A stretch of 24,081 bases of DNA from DYCT01 sp051875715 (GTDB taxonomy: Bacteria > Bacteroidota > Bacteroidia > Bacteroidales > Bacteroidaceae): contig JBJEHD010000012.1 of assembly GCA_051875715.1 (NCBI GenBank), positions 1-24,081 on the forward strand, written 5' to 3'. A program made the translations under genes and the position numbers. Every line of letters starts with the position of its first letter. The first letter of the stretch is position 1. The notes beneath the pieces were generated by a model that saw only the letters and a list, made by a program, of their open reading frames with translations, did no database searches and was not told the DNA's origin. Positions 15,458 to 22,324 of this stretch are shown here, piece after piece.

Positions 15458-16321
15458 ATGAAACTGTGGATAGAGAAGATTCGGCTGGCCGTGCAGAAAC
15501 GGCTGGGCCTGACAAACAATCGGAAGTCGCGCGAGGCGTGGCTGGCTAAGGGGCATCTGAAGACGCCCGAGGTGACCTTCCTCATCCAGTCGCACAACAA
15601 GAGCGCGCAGGTGAGGCACATCGTGGGCAAACTGCGCGGCGTGCCCGGCTGCGAAATCATCGTCATCGACGACGGATCGGACGGCACGGCCCACACGGCG
15701 GCCCTGACCGCCTTCCTGACCGGGGCCAACGAGTTTCTCATCCGCTCCAACGACCTGTACGAGAACATCATGTACGACAAGGCCCTCCGTTTTGCCAACG
15801 GACGCTACGTGGCCCTGCTGCAGGACGACGACGACTTCCCGTCGCTGGCCTGGGTCGACGAGGCCCTGACGTTGCTGCGCCGCCATCCCCGGATGGTGCT
15901 GCTGGGCGGCAAGGACGGGCTGGACATCGCGTTCGACGACGAACGGCGTTGGGCGCACGGCGGCTCCTATCCGCATGCCGGGGACTTCTCGTTCGTGCCA
16001 GCCGTCAACCGCGCACCGATGTGGGTGAACAAGGACTTGTTTGCCCGGCATCTTCGCCACATCGACTACGCCTTCGCCCCGTTTCAGTTCGACGACTACG
16101 AACTCTGCGCCCGGGCCTGGATGAGCGGCCTGCAGGTGGGGTGGTACGATGCCCGCTTCCGCTCGCTCAGCGTAGGCGGCATGCGCTTGTGGAACAACGC
16201 CTTCACCACCGAACAGTCGCGTGTCAACGGCGAACGCCTGTACGCGCTTTATGCCGACCACCGCGACGAAATACACCGGCGGGTGACAGAATCGAACCGC
16301 GATGTGCCGTCGATAGGATAA
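15458..16321 (+). CDS. Family 2 glycosyltransferase
   Basis: This 287-residue protein is a GT2-type transferase with a GT-A fold. After a basic N-terminus, the nucleotide-binding strand runs TFLIQSHNK (40-48), then VIDDGSDGT (69-77). The DXD-type metal site is LLQDDDDFP with D123-D126. The acceptor region QFDDYELCARAW contains the expected acidic residues. A C-terminal segment follows without membrane helices. It is 24 bp downstream of the previous transferase. The sugar it transfers is unknown. The next gene follows after 30 bp, in which a possible extra promoter lies. Confidence 0.85.
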   Translation: MKLWIEKIRLAVQKRLGLTNNRKSREAWLAKGHLKTPEVTFLIQSHNKSAQVRHIVGKLRGVPGCEIIVIDDGSDGTAHTAALTAFLTGANEFLIRSNDLYENIMYDKALRFANGRYVALLQDDDDFPSLAWVDEALTLLRRHPRMVLLGGKDGLDIAFDDERRWAHGGSYPHAGDFSFVPAVNRAPMWVNKDLFARHLRHIDYAFAPFQFDDYELCARAWMSGLQVGWYDARFRSLSVGGMRLWNNAFTTEQSRVNGERLYALYADHRDEIHRRVTESNRDVPSIG

Positions 16322-16327
16322 AAAACG

Positions 16328-16335
16328 TACCTTTG
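16328..16335 (+). promoter_or_regulatory. Possible internal -7 box before the GT4 gene
   Basis: TACCTTTG matches TAnnTTTG exactly, 16 bp before the ATG of the GT4 gene, in a short AT-rich island (GATAAAAAACG) between two GC-rich genes. No TTTG -33 element is visible. It would give a very short leader. It could let the last two transferases be transcribed independently of metG. Confidence 0.4.
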
Positions 16336-16351
16336 CAGAAACATTGGGCCT

Positions 16352-17620
16352 ATGAGAGTGCTACTGATAAATACGTCCGAACGGACAGGCGGGGCTGCCG
16401 TGGCGTGCAGCCGGCTGATGGAAGCCTTGAAAAACAACGGCATCAAAGCCAAAATGCTGGTGCGCGACAAGCAGACCGACCAGATCAGTGTGGTGGAACT
16501 GCCGCGCACGTGGAAGAACCTGTGGCGTTTCCTGTGGGAACGGATGGTCATCTGGAAGGCCAATCGCTTCCGCCGGCACAACCTGTTTCAGGTGGATGTG
16601 GCCAATGTGGGGATGGACGTCACCTCCCTGCCCGAATTCAAGCAGGCCGATGTCATCCATCTGCACTGGGTCAATCAGGGCATGCTGTCGCTGGGCGACC
16701 TCCGTCGTATCCTCGATGCCGGCAAGCCCGTGGTCTGGACCCTGCACGACATGTGGCCCTTCACGGGCATCTGCCACTATGCCGGCACGTGCGACCGCTA
16801 CCGCGAGCAGTGCCACCACTGTCCCCTGCTCTACGGAGGCGGTGGCCGGAAAGACCTGTCCTACCGCACCTTCCGCCGGAAGCAACGCCTCTTCCGCGGT
16901 CGTCACGTGACCTTCGTGGCTTGCAGCCACTGGCTGGAGTCGCTGGCCGCATCCGGCCTGCTGTGCAAGGGGCAGGACGTCACCCACATCCCCAATGCCA
17001 TCAACACCAGCCTCTTCCGACCAGCGGACAAGCGGCAGGCTTGCGAGCGGGCTCATCTGCCCAAGGACAAGAAACTTCTGCTGTTCGGCTCGGTGAAGAT
17101 AACCGACAAACGAAAGGGCCTGGACTATTTCATCGAGGCTTGCCACATCCTGGCGGAGAAATACCCGAACCTGAAGGACGAACTGGGAGTCGTCATCTTC
17201 GGTTTGAATTCCGAAGGGCTGGACGGACGCATCCCCTTCCCCGTCTATGCCATGGACTATGTGCGCGACGAGAAGAAACTGGTAGACATCTACAATGCCG
17301 TCCACCTCTACGTCACGCCCTCGCTGGAGGACAACCTGCCCAACACCATCATGGAGGCGATGGCCTGCGGAGTGCCCTGCGTCGGCTTCCAGGTAGGCGG
17401 CATCCCGGAGATGATCGACCACCTGCACAACGGCTACGTGGCGCAATACCGCTCGGCCGACGACTTTGCCAACGGCATCCATTGGGCCTTGGAGGAGAGC
17501 GAATACCCCAACCTGAGCGAGGAGGCCCATCGGAAGGTGGCGTCGCACTATTCCGAGAGTGCGGTGGCCAAACGATACATCGACCTATATAATAAGGTGA
17601 CGGGACATCATGCACGCTAA
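16352..17620 (+). CDS. Family 4 glycosyltransferase (GT-B fold)
   Basis: This 422-residue transferase has two Rossmann-like halves. The N-terminal loop NTSERTGGAAVACSRLM (7-23) and HLHWVNQGMLS (103-113) are typical of a GT4 subgroup found in exopolysaccharide loci. A cysteine cluster (C141, C147, C154, C157, in CHYAGTC and CHHCP) after LHDMWPFTG may bind metal. The C-terminal donor site shows PSLEDNLPNTIMEAMACG (323-340), where D327 takes the place of the first glutamate of the EX7E motif and E335 is the second. The donor is probably a nucleotide sugar, identity unknown. The stop overlaps the next gene by 11 bases, so the two are translated as a pair. Confidence 0.9.
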   Translation: MRVLLINTSERTGGAAVACSRLMEALKNNGIKAKMLVRDKQTDQISVVELPRTWKNLWRFLWERMVIWKANRFRRHNLFQVDVANVGMDVTSLPEFKQADVIHLHWVNQGMLSLGDLRRILDAGKPVVWTLHDMWPFTGICHYAGTCDRYREQCHHCPLLYGGGGRKDLSYRTFRRKQRLFRGRHVTFVACSHWLESLAASGLLCKGQDVTHIPNAINTSLFRPADKRQACERAHLPKDKKLLLFGSVKITDKRKGLDYFIEACHILAEKYPNLKDELGVVIFGLNSEGLDGRIPFPVYAMDYVRDEKKLVDIYNAVHLYVTPSLEDNLPNTIMEAMACGVPCVGFQVGGIPEMIDHLHNGYVAQYRSADDFANGIHWALEESEYPNLSEEAHRKVASHYSESAVAKRYIDLYNKVTGHHAR

Positions 17621-18356
17621 ATGGACTCCCCGGTTCACCTTCATCACGGTGACCTACAACGCGGCGGCGGTGCTCGAAGACACCATCCAAAGCGTGATAA
17701 CCCAGACGTACAAACATCTGGAGTACATCGTGGTGGATGGCGGTTCGACAGACGGAACTCTCCGCATCGTCGACAAATACCGCCGCTGCATCCAGGCGGT
17801 GGTGAGCGAGCCGGACCGCGGACTCTACGATGCCATGAACAAGGGGATGCGCCTGGCCACGGGCGACTACGTCTGTTTCCTCAATGCCGGCGACTGCCTG
17901 CACGAGGACGACACCGTGCAGCAGATGGTGCACACCATCCGCGAGGGCGAGTGGCCGGACATCCTCTATGGCGAAACGGCCATCGTCGACGCCGAGGGGC
18001 ATTTCCTGCGGATGCGCCGCCTGTCCGCCCCCGAGCACCTGACGTGGAAGAGTTTCCGCCAGGGAATGTTGGTGTGCCATCAGGCGTTCTACGTCCGCCA
18101 CACCCTGCTCGAACCCTACGACCTCCGCTACCGTTTCTCGGCCGACTTCGACTGGTGCATCCGCATGATGAAGAAGGCGCGTGTGCTCCACAACACCCAC
18201 CTCGTCCTGGCCGACTATCAGGCCGAGGGCCTCTCCACGCGCAATCATCGCGCCTCGCTGCTGGAGCGTTTCCGCATCATGACGCACCACTACGGACTCC
18301 TCTCCACGCTGGCCTACCATGCGTGGTTCGTGCTCCGACTGCTCTTCCGCCGCTGA
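17610..18356 (+). CDS. Family 2 glycosyltransferase (WcaE-like)
   Basis: This protein of 248 residues is a compact GT2 enzyme. Motifs read in order: FITVTYNAAAVLEDTIQSV (11-29), VVDGGSTDGT (41-50), SEPDRGLYDAMNKGM (66-80), and FLNAGD (89-94) at the position of the DXD site. These resemble colanic-acid-type transferases such as WcaE, as I remember them. The ATG at 17610 lies inside the end of the GT4 gene, giving an 11-base overlap in another frame. It is the last recognised gene of the metG-led run. The acceptor and donor are unknown. The downstream 190 bp are pyrimidine-rich with no clear T-tailed terminator. Confidence 0.9.
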   Translation: MHAKWTPRFTFITVTYNAAAVLEDTIQSVITQTYKHLEYIVVDGGSTDGTLRIVDKYRRCIQAVVSEPDRGLYDAMNKGMRLATGDYVCFLNAGDCLHEDDTVQQMVHTIREGEWPDILYGETAIVDAEGHFLRMRRLSAPEHLTWKSFRQGMLVCHQAFYVRHTLLEPYDLRYRFSADFDWCIRMMKKARVLHNTHLVLADYQAEGLSTRNHRASLLERFRIMTHHYGLLSTLAYHAWFVLRLLFRR

Positions 18357-18548
18357 GGCTTCTTCCTTCCTTTTTCTTCCTTCCCCCGTTTGCCTCTGGC
18401 GGCACGTATCGCCCGTGAGGCGACCTGTGCAGGTACGTTTTCGTACACTTTTGTACGATTGTGTCACATGGCCGGTACGATTCTACCCCCCCCGATTCCT
18501 CGCATTCCCCTACTTTTGGCCGCAAGAGAAACTCAAAATCACTACTAT
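18357..18548 (+). promoter_or_regulatory. Leader of the beta-helix gene: hairpins, C8 tract and -7 box
   Basis: A hairpin with stems GCCTC/GAGGC and GGCG/CGCC occupies 18392-18421 without a T-tract. GTAC-centred inverted repeats follow: GTACG-TTTT-CGTAC (18433-18446) and TCGTAC-ACTTTT-GTACGA (18441-18458), which share an arm, so only one can form at a time. A run of eight C (18486-18493) comes next, then the -7 box TACTTTTG (18511-18518), 31 bp before the ATG at 18549. The C-run lies where a -33 element would be. The -7 box is convincing; the other elements have no proven role. Confidence 0.55.
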
Positions 18549-20690
18549 ATGAAAAGACATGGAATCTTGTTGGCCTTTTTGGCCATTGCGTCGTGGGCCA
18601 ATGCGACGATTTATTACCTAAAACCAAATGCGAAGTCTACAGCGTGGGGACATGTGTCGGAAGAATATGTCTGTTCTTCTATTGATGATGCCTTAGCCAA
18701 ACTTACCGTTGCTGGTGATGTGTTGTGCATTGCAGAAGGGGAATACACAATGACAACTGTTTTTGCAACGACAAATAACAATACTCGAATATATGGAGGA
18801 TTTGATGGTTTGGAGAATATTGCCAATGAATCTGCTTTAGCGGATGCCCTTATTGGTAGAGCAAAAAACTCTATGGATGCGTGGGATTTCGTACACGAGT
18901 CTGTTATTCAGATAGCAGCAACAGGGGCATCTGGAAACGGGAATTCCTTTTTTTATTTGAATGCAAATGGTGTTGTGATAGATGGCCTTTGCTTTAGTGG
19001 GTCTGTAATAAGTGAAGATGCTTCTATACTTAGGATGGCGAATAACAGAAATGTAACGATTCAAAACTGCAAGTTCTCAAATAACGAGTTTACATATGAC
19101 ACGAGTTCTAATAATCCAGCGTGTGTGTATTCGTATAGCAACTCTGGTGCTATTTCAAAATGTGCTTTTATTAACAATGTGAACGCAAATGCGAGCAGTT
19201 CGGCAGTCTTTTCAGGAGGAGGCAGTGCTTCTGTTGTACTGAATGTTCAAGAATGCCTATTTCAAGGTAATGTGAATAGTAGCAGTGCTAATGGGGGTGC
19301 TTCCATTCGTGCTCAGGGGTGTGTTGTGGTAGATGGTTGTGAATTTAAGGATCATAACGATGCAACGGTGGTAGATCAGTATGCTATTGCTATAACGAAT
19401 GCCAATGCAAAAGTCCAAGATTGTATCTTCCATGATAATAGTAATCGCTCCATCAATGTTAGTAAGGCAGGTGTCGTTCAAAGTTGTATCTTCTACAAGC
19501 ATTCCAATCAGGCAATGAACGTAACAGCTGGTTCTATTCAGAATAATGTATTTTTTGATAATACGGCGTATCCTGTATATTTTGTAGGTGGCACATTTAG
19601 TAAGAACGCTATTATTGAGAAACAGAATGTGAATGTAGGTTCAATAGGCGGAACCTCCAATACAAGTGCTATAACAGGTAATTTGCTAGTAGGAAATCAG
19701 ATTGGAGGTAATAACAAATTGACGGCATCAACAACTGTGAAGGATAATATGTGGTTGCTGGGCACTGAACTAACATCTGATAAAGGAACCATAACAGACA
19801 ACACCACCATCACCAACAACACTCAGCTGACCCTCTCCAACTATGGCCCGACCGTATGGCCGGCCGAGGCATGGGCAGCTTTAGAGGCGGCCTTGGCTGC
19901 CAAGTCGGTGACCCCCACCTTCAAACTGGAGGACGGCACACCGTTCTACTACACCGGGGCAGAGACGACGAACCCCGTCTCCTACACCCGCGCCTGCTAC
20001 ATCGATGGCTATCGCGAGAGCATCATTCTCCCCTTCAAGCCGACGGACATCAAGGATGCCGAAGGCAATTCAGCAAAGGGTGACTTCATCTTCGAACGCT
20101 TTGCCAGCAAGGGAGACGCCGCGGTGATTACCTTCGCCGAACGGGACTTCAACAACCTCGAGGCAAACGTGCCCTACCTGATGCGCTACAATGGAACTAC
20201 GAGCAGCGGCACGAAAGAATTCACCTTCGTGGGCGAGAGCCTGCCCGCCCGTCCGGCCTCGCTGGGCGAGACCTTCATCGGCACGTACGAGACGGTGCCC
20301 CACAGTGCCGAAACCACGCGCTACGTGTTGGCTGTGGACGAGGTCAATAGCAAAGACTATTTCGGCCAGTTGGCTTCTACGGCCCGCATCGCCCCCTACC
20401 GCGCCTACTTGGAGATTCCGACCGACCCGTCGGGTGCTCCGGCCCGCTTCTCCATCGCCTTTGGCGGTAGCGACGAGGGTGGAACTACCGGCATTGAGAC
20501 GGCCGCATCGGCCGACCGCCTGTGGGCTGCCGACGGTGCCGTCTGCCTGGAGACGGCCGTGCCGCAGCAGGTGCGCGTCTATGGATTGGACGGCAGCCTC
20601 GTCCGCTCGCAGTGGGTTGACGGCTCGGCCCGCATCGCCCTGCCGCAGGGAGTGTATCTCGTGAACAACCGCAAAGTGGTGGTTCGCTAA
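18549..20690 (+). CDS. Exported parallel beta-helix protein with Bacteroidetes C-terminal domain
   Basis: This 713-residue protein begins with a signal peptide (MKRHGILLAFLAIASWANA). The ATG at 18549 is chosen for this and for the -7 box just upstream. Residues about 20-415 are Asn/Ser/Val-rich with repeated VxIxNCxF-type rungs (VTIQNCKFSNN, AISKCAFINN, VVQSCIFYKH), as in right-handed beta-helices of adhesins and carbohydrate-active proteins. No catalytic residues can be pinned down. The C-terminal part (about 420-713) has the segment APYRAYLEIPTD and ends in a sorting-domain-like tail (QVRVYGLDGSLV ... LPQGVYLVNNRKVVVR). Base composition changes sharply near 19800, about residue 417: AT-rich before, GC-rich after. 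An acquired or recombined beta-helix module is likely. The function is unknown; surface adhesion is a guess. Confidence 0.8.
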   Translation: MKRHGILLAFLAIASWANATIYYLKPNAKSTAWGHVSEEYVCSSIDDALAKLTVAGDVLCIAEGEYTMTTVFATTNNNTRIYGGFDGLENIANESALADALIGRAKNSMDAWDFVHESVIQIAATGASGNGNSFFYLNANGVVIDGLCFSGSVISEDASILRMANNRNVTIQNCKFSNNEFTYDTSSNNPACVYSYSNSGAISKCAFINNVNANASSSAVFSGGGSASVVLNVQECLFQGNVNSSSANGGASIRAQGCVVVDGCEFKDHNDATVVDQYAIAITNANAKVQDCIFHDNSNRSINVSKAGVVQSCIFYKHSNQAMNVTAGSIQNNVFFDNTAYPVYFVGGTFSKNAIIEKQNVNVGSIGGTSNTSAITGNLLVGNQIGGNNKLTASTTVKDNMWLLGTELTSDKGTITDNTTITNNTQLTLSNYGPTVWPAEAWAALEAALAAKSVTPTFKLEDGTPFYYTGAETTNPVSYTRACYIDGYRESIILPFKPTDIKDAEGNSAKGDFIFERFASKGDAAVITFAERDFNNLEANVPYLMRYNGTTSSGTKEFTFVGESLPARPASLGETFIGTYETVPHSAETTRYVLAVDEVNSKDYFGQLASTARIAPYRAYLEIPTDPSGAPARFSIAFGGSDEGGTTGIETAASADRLWAADGAVCLETAVPQQVRVYGLDGSLVRSQWVDGSARIALPQGVYLVNNRKVVVR

Positions 20691-20703
20691 ACGTGTCAAA
20701 TCA

Positions 20704-20910
20704 ATGAAAAAAGCAATGTGTCTTATGAAGAAGAAAACATATATCGCTCCGCGTATGGAGCAAGTGGAAGTAGAACTCTCGGAAGTGATGGCCGTGTCGG
20801 GCCAGGAGAGTAACATCACAATAGACACCGGTGGCAGCCAGTCCGAAGTGACCAACCCCCGCAGCCCGCGCCACTTCTGGTCGTCGGCCGACAACTGGAA
20901 CATCGAATAG
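20704..20910 (+). CDS. Small protein of a recurrent Bacteroidales type (function unknown)
   Basis: This 68-residue protein lies 13 bp after the beta-helix gene and is probably co-transcribed with it. Its core start, KKKTYIAPRMEQVEVELSEV followed by MAVSG, is of a kind I recall seeing often in Bacteroidales small proteins: a basic Met-Lys start, a Tyr-x-x-Pro, a hydrophobic valine-rich stretch and a Ser-Gly. The second half (ESNITIDTGGSQ, then PRSPRHFWSSADNWN) is polar and unrelated to anything I know. There is no classical signal peptide. The start may be at 20704 or, more in keeping with the recalled family, at 20725, giving 61 residues. A peptide precursor or a surface-related small protein are possibilities only. 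Confidence 0.65.
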   Translation: MKKAMCLMKKKTYIAPRMEQVEVELSEVMAVSGQESNITIDTGGSQSEVTNPRSPRHFWSSADNWNIE

Positions 20911-21340
20911 TCGGGCGCAAGCGGGTGGACGATTTTTCAGATTGACACTTTGCTTGGCCGACGCGCTGAGAATCGCGTATTTCGGGCCAAGGGCGGCATC
21001 GGACGCAAATACGCGAGTGAAATTCTGTAAGCGGCTGACGGATAGTGGTATCGCGAAATCTTGACAGAAAATCTGGCGCGAAACGGGGCAAAACTACCCC
21101 TGCGGACGGGCGAAAATAGCCGCTTTTGTCCGCGCGGGTAGGCGCGTTTTCCGATGCCCGTACTCGCAAACGCCCTTTTCTGTAGACATCTTTTACGAAA
21201 CGCGCACTCGGAAGGCTGCATATCTATCCGTTTCGAAGGCGGAAAACGGCCCTTGGATGGATGAAGATGCACATAAATACACGCTTTTCGGACCGTCTCC
21301 CTCGCTGGATAGAGCCAAACTGAAAAAGTGCGTGCAAGCA
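20911..21340. other. Hairpin-rich GC-rich intergenic region without a convincing gene
   Basis: Open frames here lack motifs and normal protein composition. Several dyads are seen: a perfect 10-bp inverted repeat TCGCGTATTT (20973-20982) with AAATACGCGA (21007-21016), spacer 24 bp; GGGG/CCCC around 21085-21100; and GCGGAC (21102-21107) with GTCCGC (21128-21133), whose interior also holds an AAAA/TTTT pair. Words such as CGCGAAA and GCGTTTT recur. It may hold the transcription end of the beta-helix unit, decayed DNA or a structured RNA. No promoter box of good quality was found. Confidence 0.4.
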
Positions 21341-21384
21341 AAAATCCCGTTTCTCTGCGCATGGCGTCGGGGAAACGGGATTTT
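21341..21384 (-). terminator. Strong hairpin terminator after upp (probably bidirectional)
   Basis: AAAATCCCGTTTC (21341-21353) and GAAACGGGATTTT (21372-21384) are perfect reverse complements over 13 bp with an 18-base loop. The stem ends in A/T runs on both sides, so it can terminate upp on the minus strand, 26 bp after its stop, and also readthrough on the plus strand. Confidence 0.85.
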
Positions 21385-21410
21385 CTGTGTCTTTTTGTGG
21401 AGTGGCGTTC

Positions 21411-22064
21411 TCACTCCTTCTCGCCGAAGGCCAGGTCGCCGGCGTCGCCCAGGCCGGGCACGATGTACGAGTGGTCGTTGAGGTCGGGGTCGATGGCGGC
21501 ACACCACACAGTGGTCTTGTCCGCCGGGAACACGCGGCAGACGTGCTCCACGGCCTGGCGGCTGGCAATGACGGAGGCCACGTGCACCGCCGCCGGCTCG
21601 CCCTTGGTCAGCATGGCCCGGTAGCTCAGTTCCATCGAGCCCCCGGTGGCCAGCATCGGGTCGGCCAGGATGAGCACCTTGCCGTCGATGCGGGGCGAGG
21701 CGATGTATTCGATGTGGATGTCGAACTGCTGTTCGTTCACGTATTTCCGATAGGCCGATACGAAGGCGTTCTCGGCCTGGTCGAAATAGTTCAGGAAGCC
21801 CTGGTGGAACGGCAGGCCGGCACGCAGGATGGTGGCGAGCACCGGCTGGCAGGCCGGCGTGGACATCTGGGCCGTGCCCAGCGGGGTTCCGACGGGACGC
21901 ACGGCATACGGCAGCGTGCGGCTGATTTCGTAGGCCATGATTTCGCCGATGCGTTCGATGTTGCGGCGGAAGCGCAGGCGGTCGCCCTGGATGCGGACGT
22001 CGCGTATCTCGGCCACGTATTGGTTCAGGAGCGAATTGCCCTCGCTCAGGTTGATGACTTTCAT
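21411..22064 (-). CDS. upp: Uracil phosphoribosyltransferase
   Basis: This cytoplasmic salvage enzyme makes UMP from uracil and PRPP. The protein is 217 residues when started at the ATG at 22064 (MKVINLSEGN). An in-frame ATG at 22145 would add 27 residues not typical of the family and would place the candidate promoter inside the gene. The PRPP-binding loop is LADPMLATGGSM at 133-144, and the uracil-side segment YIVPGLGDAGDLAFG is at 200-214. ILRAGLPF (79-86) is also a family motif. The length is close to the usual 210 or so. It diverges from pckA across a 260-bp spacer and has its own -7-like box and a strong terminator. No defects are seen. Confidence 0.95.
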   Translation of the reverse strand: MKVINLSEGNSLLNQYVAEIRDVRIQGDRLRFRRNIERIGEIMAYEISRTLPYAVRPVGTPLGTAQMSTPACQPVLATILRAGLPFHQGFLNYFDQAENAFVSAYRKYVNEQQFDIHIEYIASPRIDGKVLILADPMLATGGSMELSYRAMLTKGEPAAVHVASVIASRQAVEHVCRVFPADKTTVWCAAIDPDLNDHSYIVPGLGDAGDLAFGEKE

Positions 22065-22100
22065 GATGCGGTCTGATTGGATTAAGGTTCGTTTGGAAGA

Positions 22101-22108
22101 CAAAAGAA
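22101..22108 (-). promoter_or_regulatory. Candidate -7 box of upp
   Basis: The minus strand reads TTCTTTTG, one base from TAnnTTTG, 36 bp before the upp ATG. The -33 region is TTTC-like rather than TTTG. Assignment is by position and near-consensus only. Confidence 0.4.
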
Positions 22109-22203
22109 CGAATTTATTTCCGAAACTGCTATCTTCGTATGGCATTTTTGTTACCTAATTATAAAAGTGGAAACGATTAGAGAAAAATTTCTTTAATATA
22201 AGG

Positions 22204-22231
22204 TTTGTTTCAAAATAAAATCGTACTTTTG
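22204..22231 (+). promoter_or_regulatory. Promoter of pckA
   Basis: TACTTTTG (22224-22231) is an exact -7 match, and TTTG (22204-22207) lies 16 bp upstream, slightly closer than usual for a -33 element. Transcription should begin near 22238, giving a leader of about 87 bases. Confidence 0.7.
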
Positions 22232-22246
22232 TAGTCGATTAACAAG

Positions 22247-22266
22247 GCACTCCTCCGAAGGGGTGC
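22247..22266 (+). other. Hairpin near the 5' end of the pckA leader
   Basis: GCACTCC (22247-22253) pairs with GGGGTGC (22260-22266) over 7 bp, including one T-G wobble, around a six-base loop. It would form within about ten bases of the predicted 5' end and is followed by an A-rich leader. The placement suggests an mRNA-stabilising 5' stem; this is inference. Confidence 0.45.
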
Positions 22267-22324
22267 GGCGAAGTACAGAAGAGATAAACAAACAATATAC
22301 GTAAAACTTTTAATCTAAAACAAA

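Noticed and set aside
20937..21362. Open frame of 141 codons on the minus strand in the hairpin-rich spacer
   Set aside because: The translation is Arg- and Phe-rich with no domain, and it runs into the upp terminator.
22065..22145. N-terminal extension of upp (ATG at 22145)
   Set aside because: The added 27 residues do not fit the family, and the start would lie upstream of the candidate promoter.
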